NCBI RefSeq assembly: GCF_900130025.1
Contig: NZ_FQXR01000002.1
Coordinates: 62,001 to 126,000, forward strand
Length of the DNA: 64,000 bases
From: Sporanaerobacter acetigenes DSM 13106
GTDB taxonomy: Bacteria; Bacillota; Clostridia; Tissierellales; Sporanaerobacteraceae
Reading direction: 5' to 3'
Shown: piece by piece, positions 46,949-56,948 of the stretch
Layout: each line of letters starts with the position of its first letter
How positions within the stretch are numbered: the stretch's first letter is position 1
Made by a program: the position numbers and the translations under genes
Notes under the pieces: model-generated
Seen by the model: the letters and a program-made list of their open reading frames with translations, nothing else
Databases searched by the model: none
Told to the model about the DNA's origin: nothing

Positions 46949-47821
46949 CTATTCGGCTTCTTTTAAGTCAATATTCATCGTCTTTGCTGTAGTTCTTATG
47001 ATATCGTAATCTGAATCTGTTGCCTCTTCAAATCCATACATATTGAATAAAGTCTTTAAAAGTTCTGAACCTTCTTCAGTTTTTGCAATGTTTAATAATG
47101 CAACTTTTATCTTGTCTTTAAGCTCTTCTTCCATGTCTCCTTTAACAGTTACAGATATATTTGGGATATAATCAGTGTAGCCTAATACTTCAGTTTTTTC
47201 CATAGCTTCCGGAAAATCTTCCTTATATCTGTCTCTTGCATCTACAAAAGTAGTTGCCACATCTACGTCACCATTTAATAGCAATTGCAATGCCTTGTCA
47301 TGTCCTCCAGCATATACATATTCTATATCTTTTTCTATATTTATTCCTTCTTTTATCAAATGTGCTCCTGGAAATAAATATCCAGATGTTGAAGATGGGT
47401 CTACAAAAGCTACTTTTTTACCCTTTATATCTGAAAAACTGGTTATATCGCTATCCTTTCTTACTAGAAATTGTGAACGATATTTTGCCTCTCCTGATTT
47501 GTTTAATGCTGTTAATATAACTTCTGCATTGCTTTCCTCATTTGCTAATACATAAGCAAATGGTGGAATAAAACCAAAATCAACTTGACCTGAGCCTAAT
47601 CCTTCTACTACTCCTACATAATTTGTAGCAGTAAATCCTTCTACTTTAACACCTAGTTCCTTAGATAACATTTCTGTCAATGGTTCTACAGATTCTATTA
47701 ATGAATCTCCATCTTTCATAGGAACAAATCCCATTCTAATGACTTCCTCTTTCTTAGATGTACAACCAACAATTGAAATAGCTAAAACTACTATTAATAA
47801 TAAAGCAATTGCTCTTTTCAT
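46949..47821 (-). CDS. phnD: phosphonate/phosphite-type substrate-binding lipoprotein
   Basis: A 290-residue surface lipoprotein (lipobox IVGCTS, Cys20). PhnD signatures: MGFVPMKDGDSLIESVEPL, FGFIPPFAYVLANEE, VAFVDPSSTSGYLFPGAHLI and VATTFVDARDRY. The last includes the Tyr/Asp-type ligand residues of this family. First gene of the phnDCE operon. No C-P lyase or phosphite dehydrogenase gene is near, so the substrate is open. Confidence 0.93.
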   Translation of the reverse strand: MKRAIALLLIVVLAISIVGCTSKKEEVIRMGFVPMKDGDSLIESVEPLTEMLSKELGVKVEGFTATNYVGVVEGLGSGQVDFGFIPPFAYVLANEESNAEVILTALNKSGEAKYRSQFLVRKDSDITSFSDIKGKKVAFVDPSSTSGYLFPGAHLIKEGINIEKDIEYVYAGGHDKALQLLLNGDVDVATTFVDARDRYKEDFPEAMEKTEVLGYTDYIPNISVTVKGDMEEELKDKIKVALLNIAKTEEGSELLKTLFNMYGFEEATDSDYDIIRTTAKTMNIDLKEAE

Positions 47822-47926
47822 TTTGTACCCCCCTTACAATTTGATTTCTAATATACAATATAACAATTTCGATAAAATTGCAATACACTTTTAGAAAAAA
47901 TAAAAGCATATCGGTAGTGTATGGGG

Positions 47927-48600
47927 TCATTTTGATAATTCTATAATATCAGTGGCTACTTTTTCAATAAATCTTCTGTCATGTTCTACTAAAATCATTG
48001 TTGGTGAGTATTCCAAAATCATATTCTCTATCTGAATTCTGGAGATTACATCAATATAATTAAGCCGTTCATCCCATATAAATAAATGTGCTTCTTCACA
48101 TATGGACTTAGCCAAGAATATCTTTTTCTTTTGTCCCATACTAAAATTCTCAATAGAAATTTCAAACTGATTCCTTGAAAAACCTAGCTTTCTCAAAACA
48201 GTCAAAAATTTTGTTTTGTCTAATTGCTCTTCATTAACAAATTCATTTATATTTCCATTAACATAATTGAATTTCTGTGGAACATAGGAAATAGTAATTC
48301 CCTTTGCAATTTCAAAACTACCTTGTCAGACCAAGTAGACTTTTCCCTTGCCGACTGTTTCAACCTTCTAATTTCTTTTCTGAGCTTTTGATTTTGTTCT
48401 AATTCATATTTGTCTTCTAAGTTCTTGTTTTGCTCCCAAGTATCGTAAGTTCCCTTCTGGAGAACTATCTTGCTCTTCTCTATAGTTAATATACGGTCTA
48501 CTATACTATTGATAAATTCCCTATCATGGGATACAAGTATAAATCCCTTCTTACTCTCTAAATATTTTGCAACTACATCTCTGCCATATAAGATTCTCCT
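47927..48600 (-). pseudogene. ABC-F ribosomal protection (antibiotic resistance type) remnant
   Basis: Two blocks of an ABC-F protein survive. 48600-48330: GRDVVAKYLESKKGFILVSH, DREFINSIVDRILTIEKSKI, LQKGTYDTWEQNKNLEDKYE (end of ATPase 1 and the linker). 48325-47927: ITISYVPQKFNYVNGNI, FSMGQKKKIFLAKSICEEAH, LFIWDERLNYIDVISRIQIE and MILVEHDRRFIEKVATDI (ATPase 2). The first Walker A, the end of the linker and the second Walker A are deleted and frames differ. It keeps an attenuator leader, see below. Confidence 0.85.
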
Positions 48601-48640
48601 TTCATAATTTGATTTTTAGCGAGAATCTGTATTTAAAAAC

Positions 48641-48670
48641 AAAAAAGTTGAGAATAGAAAACTCTCAACT
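48641..48670 (-). terminator. attenuator terminator upstream of the ABC-F pseudogene
   Basis: GTTGAGAG / CTCAAC with a loop of about 9 nt followed by six T on the minus strand, ahead of the pseudogene start. Confidence 0.8.
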
Positions 48671-48797
48671 AATATTACAAAAAATACTATAATTATCTTT
48701 GTTAAATAAGTATATTGAAAGAGATTTCTCGCTAAAATGGGCACAACAAAATAGGCATTGCTCAAAGCAAAGAAAATAGTTGTGCTTATTTAATTCA

Positions 48798-48821
48798 TTA
48801 TTTAGCAAGAAATATATTCAT
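48798..48821 (-). CDS. leader peptide MNIFLAK of the ABC-F attenuator
   Basis: ATG AAT ATA TTT CTT GCT AAA TAA with AAGGGG 8 nt upstream. Its position before a terminator/antiterminator pair is the pattern of drug-sensing leader peptides. No protein function of its own is expected. Confidence 0.6.
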   Translation of the reverse strand: MNIFLAK

Positions 48822-48946
48822 CTGTACACCCCTTCCATATTCTTAGTTAAATTATATCATATCTTTCCCATATCTTCTAGATATAATATAATACTTACAA
48901 ATATAATCTCTATTTTTCAATGTTTATAATTTCACTTGCATACTTT

Positions 48947-49777
48947 TTAATATAATAAATCTTCTAGTTTTTTATAGGATGTTACATTTATCCTCTTAAG
49001 ACCATATAAATCTTTTGATATATTTGCATATCTATTTCTTGTGGTAAGGGTAACTTTAATATTTAGTTCTTTTAGTATCTTTTCTGTAACTCTATTATAT
49101 TTTCCATAGGGATAAGCATAAACATAAGACTCAGAGCCTAATTTATCCTTTATAATCTGTATAACTTGTATTCCATCTTTTTTGATCCTAGCATAATAAG
49201 CACTTTTGTCTTCTCTTTTTCTTTTCAATACTCCATTTCCATGGCTTTTACTTTCTTTGTAATAGTGGAGATTGTAAGAATGGGGCTGTATTTCAATAAG
49301 TCCGCTATTATACATTTCTTTTGCTTCATCCCAAGAAAAATAATTGTATTTTGGGTCATTATTAAAATTTGTTTTCCCAATCCTTGAGCCTATTACAAAT
49401 ATAGCAGCTTTCATATTATTTTCTTTTAATATTGGATAAGCGTATTCATAATTATCCTTATAACCATCATCAAAAGTTATTATAATAGGCTTTTTAGGTA
49501 GTTTTCCCTTGCCTTCCTTGTATTTTATTAATTCTTTGAAGGATATAGTCGTATACCCTTTTTTTATTAAATACTCCATATCCCCTTTAAATCTTTCCTT
49601 GGTCACTCTAATTTTATCTGTTTTTTCTCCTTCCTCCACAATATGATGATACATGAGTATGGGAATATGCCTATTGTTCCCTGTTTGACTTATTGCCATC
49701 TTAGGAGCTAATACAACACAAGCCACCAGTACAATAATAGATAAAAATACCTTTTTTATTTTTAAGTCCCCCTTCAC
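48947..49777 (-). CDS. exported polysaccharide deacetylase
   Basis: A 276-residue NodB-type deacetylase behind an N-terminal membrane anchor (VFLSIIVLVACVVLAPKM). Motif 1 IITFDDGY gives the catalytic and metal Asp; motif 2 is QPHSYNLH (HxxxxH); later AYPYGKYN. Likely removes N-acetyl groups from peptidoglycan or another cell-surface glycan. The start is unclear: GTG 49777 begins the frame but the ribosome binding site AAGGGGG lies just after it, so a non-standard start a few codons inside is possible. Confidence 0.88.
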   Translation of the reverse strand: MKGDLKIKKVFLSIIVLVACVVLAPKMAISQTGNNRHIPILMYHHIVEEGEKTDKIRVTKERFKGDMEYLIKKGYTTISFKELIKYKEGKGKLPKKPIIITFDDGYKDNYEYAYPILKENNMKAAIFVIGSRIGKTNFNNDPKYNYFSWDEAKEMYNSGLIEIQPHSYNLHYYKESKSHGNGVLKRKREDKSAYYARIKKDGIQVIQIIKDKLGSESYVYAYPYGKYNRVTEKILKELNIKVTLTTRNRYANISKDLYGLKRINVTSYKKLEDLLY

Positions 49778-49929
49778 AAATACACGATTAGTATTTCAAT
49801 CCAAATCATATACCTTGTCCTTTTTCAATTTTCATTAACTATTTGATTTATTGATATTTGTTGTGAATTTTGGAGTTTCTAGAAACATTTTAGTACCATG
49901 GTTACTAATTAAAATTATGAATTTAGAGA

Positions 49930-50598
49930 CTACACTAATTCTGCTCTTTTAAAATCAATAATTAAATTTTCTTTATCTGCTATCTTTTCTTCTATCTCCT
50001 TATTCCAACAACATTCTTCTAACTCAATACCTTTAGCTAAATAACACATGTGATTATATAGAGGGTCCTTAACATCTTTCATATAAATAGCCATTAATTT
50101 ATTACTTTTAGTTGTTATATCCCTTATATCTTCTTGTAAGAGAGTATTTGGAATCATATAATTGCTCTTTTCATCTAATTTAAAACCCAAACATCCTCGT
50201 TCATTGCCTACTATTTTTTCTGTATACAATTTACCACAAGTACTATTTGATTGAAAATCACCCACCATTTTAGCATTTTTATAAATACTCATAGTTGGTA
50301 TAATAACATTCATTTTTTTAGTGGTTGTCCAAGTATCTTCAACCCCAAAATCTTCCACAGTTAATTTTCTATTTATACATTTCTCAAAGAAATCCTTACT
50401 TGATATATTATTATTAGTCTCAACTCCTGTTAAATGCAAAAATTGTCTTTTTAAGAATAGTATATCTAAATAAAAATACTGTTTTTTCTGTTTCTCATAA
50501 ATTATTAACATGTTTTTATTTAACAAATTTTCTTTATATAATGCAGCAGCTTGTACTATAATTCGTAAATATTCTTTCTTGTCTTTTATTACTTCCAT
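49930..50598 (-). CDS. PBECR4-like putative nuclease-domain protein
   Basis: A 222-residue protein that resembles the PBECR4 domain of phage and mobile-element toxin-like nucleases: KKEYLRIIVQAAALYKENLL, then YFYLDILFLKRQFLHLTGVE, and SSKDFFEKCINRKLTVEDF, as in that family. No signal peptide. The catalytic residues are not established from sequence. The start is ATG 50598; a strong promoter and a structured RNA gene lie directly upstream on the same strand. No antitoxin is adjacent. Confidence 0.65.
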   Translation of the reverse strand: MEVIKDKKEYLRIIVQAAALYKENLLNKNMLIIYEKQKKQYFYLDILFLKRQFLHLTGVETNNNISSKDFFEKCINRKLTVEDFGVEDTWTTTKKMNVIIPTMSIYKNAKMVGDFQSNSTCGKLYTEKIVGNERGCLGFKLDEKSNYMIPNTLLQEDIRDITTKSNKLMAIYMKDVKDPLYNHMCYLAKGIELEECCWNKEIEEKIADKENLIIDFKRAELV

Positions 50599-50621
50599 GT
50601 TCCTTACCCCACTATCACCTA

Positions 50622-50887
50622 TAAATTTAAAAGGAGAGTAATAACACCGCAGCGTTATCTACTCTCCTTTAGTGGCTGATTTTTCTGTAGTCTGCCTACG
50701 CACCGACTCATTCGTTCGGTTAGTCTATTGGGTCTTTCTGTTGCCCACCAACGCACTGGCTCATTCGTCCAGTCTGTCTATCAGATTATTAACCTGTCAG
50801 CCCAGGCACTATAGATTACCATAGTAGTGTAACTTTCGTTACAAGCATAGTATACACATTTTGTTGAAAAACTATGCTTCTATTTGT
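50622..50887 (-). ncRNA. candidate structured non-coding RNA with tandem hairpin units
   Basis: A perfect promoter (50922-50894) and a strong terminator (50670-50630) frame a transcript of about 260 nt with no ORF. Two units about 53 nt apart each contain a stem with an ACGAATGA loop followed by GTGCG: 50773-50752 (ACTGG / CCAGT) and 50720-50699 (ACCGA / TCGGT). Each is then followed by a conserved CAGAAA. 5' of them is a hairpin around GTAACGAAAGTTAC (50843-50830) and AAGCATAGT / ACTATGCTT. It could be a member of a known clostridial RNA family such as raiA RNA; I could not confirm this. Confidence 0.7.
50630..50670 (-). terminator. terminator of the ncRNA
   Basis: AAAGGAGAGTA / TACTCTCCTTT extended by ATAAC / GTTAT inside, then TTTTAAATTT. 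A long, nearly perfect stem that ends just before the 50598 start. Confidence 0.85.
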
Positions 50888-50893
50888 AATTAC

Positions 50894-50922
50894 ATTATAT
50901 GCTATTTCATAATTCTTGTCAA
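50894..50922 (-). promoter_or_regulatory. consensus promoter of the ncRNA
   Basis: TTGACA (50922-50917) and TATAAT (50899-50894) with a 17-bp spacer: full consensus at both boxes, the strongest promoter in the window. 50923-51133 upstream has only AT-rich sequence with no gene I can support. Confidence 0.9.
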
Positions 50923-51133
50923 TCAACATATTGTTATTCAGTCCGTTCTACAAAACCTACTCAAATATATCAAAATATATTTATACAAATAAATTTTGCT
51001 CAAGAAGTATCATCTTATCGATTTAATTCATCCATAATTTCTCCTGTCTTTTTTGCCTTTATAAATTTTTATTATTTAGATTTTATTCGCTTTTGCTATT
51101 TTGGCTCTCTACAAGGGTTTGCTCATAATGTAA

Positions 51134-51634
51134 CTATTCCACTATACCGTCTACTAATCCGTATTTTCGATAAAATGCCAACCCATTTTTATTTTGTAGC
51201 ATGCACAATAGAGATGCATATTCGTAGTCATTATTTGAAAAAATACTTTTAAAAGCATGGGTTAATAAGTATGTACCATATCCTAATCGCTGATAATTAG
51301 GTTTAACTACTAGTTTATCTACAATATTTCCGTTAAGCCAATAAAACCCTACAAGTTCGTTTTCTTTCCAAAAAGATTTGAAGGAATCAATAAAGTAACG
51401 TTTTGCACTTAAATCATGCATATATTCTATAGTGTCATCCAAATTATTAAATGGAACTTGAAAACTAAAAGCATTATCCAATAGTATGCAATAGTCCTTG
51501 ATTAAACCTATATCAAATACATTTTCATTTAATATAAATTCATTTATTTTTTTATCAAAGTCTTTTCTATAAAGAATAAACTCTTGACAAATCCAAGGAT
51601 TATCTGGATCAAATATATAATCTGTTGTATTCAT
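51134..51634 (-). CDS. GNAT N-acetyltransferase
   Basis: A 166-residue acetyltransferase with the acetyl-CoA loop LVVKPNYQRLGYGTYLLTHA (V-x-P-x-Y-x-x-x-G-x-G) and ENELVGFYWLNGNIV before it, and FYRKYGLVDG at the end. Substrate unknown. ATG 51634 follows AGGCGG 8 nt upstream. Intergenic 51635-51816 contains a short sequence shared with 42946-42972 and nothing else. Confidence 0.82.
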   Translation of the reverse strand: MNTTDYIFDPDNPWICQEFILYRKDFDKKINEFILNENVFDIGLIKDYCILLDNAFSFQVPFNNLDDTIEYMHDLSAKRYFIDSFKSFWKENELVGFYWLNGNIVDKLVVKPNYQRLGYGTYLLTHAFKSIFSNNDYEYASLLCMLQNKNGLAFYRKYGLVDGIVE

Positions 51635-51816
51635 CACTAACACCGCCTAATATAAATTTCTCTCGAAAAGTCTTATTATTATAGCACGTTCCCCACAAGC
51701 TGGTTCGGACTAAAATTGAGGATTTCCTTATGATTGCTGATTTAATCGGAATAAGGATCGAAATATATCCTACAGCTAAGATTCAACTTATAAATTATGT
51801 GCAATAATTCAAAAAT

Positions 51817-52275
51817 CTATCTTTCACCTAATAACTCTAACACTTCATTAGCCATTGTCAAAATATTATGCTGAATGCCACATGCATTTTTCAAATCTTC
51901 TTTATTATACCATTTGAGTAAATTGGATTCCCCATCTTCTGGCATTGTATCAAAAGATTTTGCAGTAGCATAAAAGACAAAGTCTATATGATAATGTTCT
52001 GGATTTACTTCACCGAAAATCGTATGCATAGGATTTATTAACAATTTCTCTCCTACCAATTCGCATGAATTTTTGAGTTGGTTATTTATTGGATTGTATA
52101 GATTTATTTTTAAACCCGCTTCTTCTTGTGCTTCACGAATACATGCCTCTTCTGGCAATTCATTCAATTCAATATGTCCACCTAAAGGAAGTATCTTTTT
52201 AGCCTTTTTATGTAAATGTAATAAAACTTTATCTTTATGTACTATAAATATGGAAACTGTAAAATGTTTCTCCAT
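51817..52275 (-). CDS. Nudix hydrolase
   Basis: A 152-residue Nudix protein with the box GGHIELNELPEEACIREAQEEAGL (GX5EX7REUXEEXGU; here split: GGHIELNELPEE then ACIREAQEEAGL). Hydrolyses nucleoside diphosphate-linked compounds; the substrate is not known. ATG 52275 follows GGAGGGG; 24 upstream codons to 52347 are not family-like. AT-rich on both sides. Confidence 0.88.
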   Translation of the reverse strand: MEKHFTVSIFIVHKDKVLLHLHKKAKKILPLGGHIELNELPEEACIREAQEEAGLKINLYNPINNQLKNSCELVGEKLLINPMHTIFGEVNPEHYHIDFVFYATAKSFDTMPEDGESNLLKWYNKEDLKNACGIQHNILTMANEVLELLGER

Positions 52276-52410
52276 GATTATGCTCCCCTCCAAAATTATA
52301 TTATCAAAATTTATATAAAATCTCTTTCTAATTATATATCTTATCACTAAAGGGATTGTATCTCTATTTCTATATTTAAAGACTAAAAAATTATTTTGCG
52401 TTAGCTTTTT

Positions 52411-53184
52411 CTATATCTTTACAGATTCTCTATTTGTCTGAATTTTAACATCTAAATCCTTAAAACAAAATACTAAATTATAAGCATCCTCTACATTTGG
52501 GTCAATATATCCAGTATCTATAAAACCAACTTTTTTATAAAGTTTAATAGCTTTAACATCCTCCTTTTTCACACAAACTTCTACATTATCATACCTTCTC
52601 TCTACATAAAGGTAATCCAAAATTAATTTTAAGACTTTATACCCATAGCCTTTATTTTGATACTTGATATCTATTAAAAATTGCTGAAGTTCATAGCATT
52701 CAGGTTCTTCATTTATATCACGAACCATCAGCATTCCTGTAATCCTTTTTTCTTTTTTGAATTCCAAAGACCCTAGCATTATAATTTCTATAGATATATC
52801 CTCTTGCTAGAATCCCTATAGGACTAGCAACATATTTCAACTACTCTTCCGATAATTTTAATGAAGTTAATTCAGTCCAATTATTTTCATCTACATTAAT
52901 TAGTGAAATATCATCTTTTTTAGTCGTTAATTTTACTGAACCATAATCATCTATGCCATTAAAGTTAAACCCTTGTTTTAACCAAAAGTTCATATTTTTT
53001 TATTAGATACATTAAGTTCGAAGTATTTAGCTCCTTTTGAAACTTCAATTTCTTTAACCATATTGAAAAAACTTGTACCTAAATCACCATTCCTACATCC
53101 TGGTAAAATACAGTAATAAAGTACCACCCCTTTCAAAATTTCATTATAAGCAAAATAGAATTTATATTGAAATGTATATTTCAA
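52411..53184 (-). pseudogene. tandem GNAT acetyltransferase gene with three lesions
   Basis: Read on the minus strand: a GNAT C-terminal part (AYNEILKGVVLYYCILPGCR, GAKYFELNVSNKK) frameshifts at an A7 run (about 52999). It continues NMNFWLKQGFNFNGIDDYGS, then VKLTTKKDDISLINVDENNW, TELTSLKLSEE, followed by a TAG where relatives have Gln, and then LKYVASPIGILARGYIYRNY and NARVFGI. A further frameshift at an A-rich run (about 52757) leads to ITGMLMVRDINEEPECYELQ, QFLIDIKYQNKGYGYKVLKL and the end. So two GNAT domains, one nonsense and two frameshifts. The 122-residue piece 52411-52779 alone lacks its N-terminus. Confidence 0.8.
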
Positions 53185-53381
53185 ATGATTTCATGCTTAT
53201 GTATATAATTATATCAATGTTTATTTATAAAAACTTCTCCATGATCTGCTATTCTTTGTTTTGATTTAACTTGGTTGTATCGTGGTTACAAATTACAAGT
53301 TACAAATTTTCTTCTTTTAAATCTTCTGGTATTTCTATTTCCTTTTCATAATAGACTTTTACCAGTATGAATATTCCATAA

Positions 53382-53513
53382 AGTGATGAGCTTTCAGCGG
53401 TAATAGCAAATTGGTTAAGAAATCGAAACACCCTTGAATTCTTAGGACTTTGGGAATCATTACATAATCCTGAATTCAATTCCCTCGAATTCGAGGGAAT
53501 TGAAATTTTATAA
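53382..53513 (+). pseudogene. KilA-N domain fragment (phage-type)
   Basis: Plus strand: SDELSAVIANWLRNRNTLEF, LGLWESLHNPEFNSLEFEGI then stop. WLRNRNTxEFLGxWE and FNxLEFxGI are the KilA-N signature found in phage antirepressors and RhuM-like proteins. Only about 43 codons remain. A 30-bp perfect palindrome (53475-53504) lies inside. Other parts of 53185-53381 and 53514-53678 are AT-rich; the minus strand at 53300-53380 reads YYEKEIEIPEDLKEENL, an unassigned gene end. Confidence 0.7.
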
Positions 53514-53678
53514 TATGTTGTTTACATATTACTCTATTTTTGTCTTGTAAAATTAAATTTGCAAATAAAACCATTTTAGAACTATCCCACATAAAGCAAA
53601 CCTTATAACAGCTATTTCTAGCCATTATAAGGTTTTAATTTATAATTTATAATTTAAAGATTGCTCCACTTACTCCAG

Positions 53679-53753
53679 CCGTAGGTTGCGGACTTATAGC
53701 TCCCTTTGGGCGCTATAAGTCTCGCCAACCCTGACAGGGGTAGTAACCTACAG
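53679..53753 (-). other. three-way-junction-like structure after guaA
   Basis: Outer stem CTGTAGGTT / AACCTACGG (minus strand 53753-53745 with 53687-53679) encloses two hairpins: CCCTGTCAGGG and GACTTATAGC / GCTATAAGTC (10 bp). It begins 2 nt after the guaA stop and has no T tract, so it is not a normal terminator. Could be mRNA 3' stabiliser, a REP-like element or an RNA site. Confidence 0.6.
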
Positions 53754-53755
53754 TA

Positions 53756-55276
53756 CTACTCCCACTCAATCGTAGCAGGTGGTTTGCTTGTTATATCGTA
53801 TACTACTCTGTTTACATGTTCTACTTCATTTACTATTCTGTTTGAAATCTTTTCTAGTACGTCTAGTGGAATTCTTGCCCAATCGGCTGTCATTCCGTCT
53901 ATACTTGTTACAGCTCTAAGTCCTACTGTATAGGAATAGGTTCTTTCGTCTCCCATTACTCCTACACTTCTTATATTAGGTAGTAGGGCAAAGTATTGCC
54001 AGATTTCTCTGTCTAGCCCTGCTTTTTTGATTTCATCTCTAAAAATATAATCTGCTTCTCTTACAATTTTAAGTTTATCTTCATTTACTTCTCCCAATAC
54101 TCTTATAGCAAGACCCGGGCCTGGGAATGGTTGCCTTTCTACTACTTCTTCTGAAAGTCCCAATTTTCTTCCTACTTCTCTTACTTCGTCTTTAAACAAT
54201 TGTCTTAAAGGTTCTACAAGTTTAAAGTTCACATCTTCTGGTAGTCCACCTACATTGTGATGACTTTTTATAACTGAAGATTTACCTACTCCACTTTCCA
54301 CTACATCTGGATAAATAGTTCCTTGAACTAGATAATCTATCCCTTCAAGTTTTCCTTGTTCTTCTTCAAATACTCTTATAAATTCTTCTCCAATAATTTT
54401 TCTCTTTCTTTCAGGATCTTCTACACCTTTTAATTTGTTTAAAAATCTTTCTCTTGCATCTACTGCTATAAGATTCATATGAAATTCTTCTCTAAATACT
54501 TTTACTACTTGTTTTGCTTCATCTTTTCTAAGTAAACCATGATCTACAAATACACAAGTCAAACTGTCCCCTATAGCTTCATGTACAAGAACTGCCGCTA
54601 CAGATGAATCTACTCCACCTGAAAGAGCACAAATTGCTTTTCCATCTCTAATTTCTTCTTTGATTTCAGCAACAGTCTTATTGATAAAATCCTCCATATT
54701 CCAATTTGCATTGCAATTACATATCTTAAATAAGAAGTTTTTTATGATATCTCTCCCATTTTTCGTATGCTCAACTTCTGGATGAAATTGAACTCCATAG
54801 AGCTTCTTATCTGAACTTTCCATAGCTGCTACGGGACATATAGGAGTATTTCCTACTACTTTGAACCCTTCTGGAGCCTTTTCTATAAAATCTGTATGGC
54901 TCATCCAAGCAGTAATACTATTATCCATTCCACTGAACAATAAGCTACTATTGTCTACATTTACTTGTGTCTTTCCGTATTCTCTGGTAGTAGCTCTAGA
55001 TACTTTTCCGTCCAATACTTGAGCCATTAGCTGGCTACCATAGCATATTCCCAAAATAGGAATTCCTAAATTGAATACTTCACTATCACATTTAGGAGAA
55101 TCCTCTCCATATACACTAGCTGGACCACCAGAGAAAATAATCCCTTCAGGATTTTTTTCTTTTATCTTTTCAATAGGATAATTATATGGAACTATTTCGC
55201 AATAAACACTTGCCTCTCTAACTCTTCTTCCTATGAGTTGGCTATACTGGCCACCAAAATCCATTATTAAGATCAA
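53756..55276 (-). CDS. guaA: GMP synthase (glutamine-hydrolysing)
   Basis: Aminates XMP to GMP. The 506-residue protein has the class I glutaminase with GICYGSQL and FHPEVEHT, then the ATP pyrophosphatase P-loop [10 protein letters not shown] and the dimerisation domain ending [11 protein letters not shown] and [18 protein letters not shown]. 15 nt downstream of guaB. Confidence 0.97.
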   Translation of the reverse strand: MILIMDFGGQYSQLIGRRVREASVYCEIVPYNYPIEKIKEKNPEGIIFSGGPASVYGEDSPKCDSEVFNLGIPILGICYGSQLMAQVLDGKVSRATTREYGKTQVNVDNSSLLFSGMDNSITAWMSHTDFIEKAPEGFKVVGNTPICPVAAMESSDKKLYGVQFHPEVEHTKNGRDIIKNFLFKICNCNANWNMEDFINKTVAEIKEEIRDGKAICALSGGVDSSVAAVLVHEAIGDSLTCVFVDHGLLRKDEAKQVVKVFREEFHMNLIAVDARERFLNKLKGVEDPERKRKIIGEEFIRVFEEEQGKLEGIDYLVQGTIYPDVVESGVGKSSVIKSHHNVGGLPEDVNFKLVEPLRQLFKDEVREVGRKLGLSEEVVERQPFPGPGLAIRVLGEVNEDKLKIVREADYIFRDEIKKAGLDREIWQYFALLPNIRSVGVMGDERTYSYTVGLRAVTSIDGMTADWARIPLDVLEKISNRIVNEVEHVNRVVYDITSKPPATIEWE

Positions 55277-55291
55277 ATTAACACATCCTTC

Positions 55292-56839
<1,548 letters not shown>

Positions 56840-56948
56840 TTAAACTTAACAAAATTTAAACCTTATGTCAAGACAATTGGTACAAATTGATTTAATTTTA
56901 TTATATAATTGATTTATCAGTATAAAAGAAAGGATAAGGGGTGTTATT

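Larger units (their letters stand above)
48605..48850 (-). promoter_or_regulatory. leader-peptide attenuator of the ABC-F pseudogene
   Basis: After an extended -10 promoter (TGATATAAT, -10 at 48856-48851) come a ribosome binding site GAAGGGG and a seven-codon ORF MNIFLAK (48821-48798). Next are a GCACAAC / GTTGTGC hairpin (48787-48741) and a terminator at 48670-48641. Two complementary stretches, TTTTAGCGAGAAATCT (about 48738-48723) and AGATTCTCGCTAAAA (about 48628-48614), flank the terminator and could form the antiterminator. Ribosome stalling on such peptides activates ABC-F genes in known cases. Confidence 0.7.

Noticed and set aside
51134-51252. Plus-strand frame opposite the GNAT gene
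   Set aside because: Overlaps a GNAT gene with clear acetyl-CoA motif; no start signal.
53679-53753. tRNA-like cloverleaf after guaA
   Set aside because: Only three stems with wrong arm lengths, no T-loop or anticodon arrangement and no CCA end.
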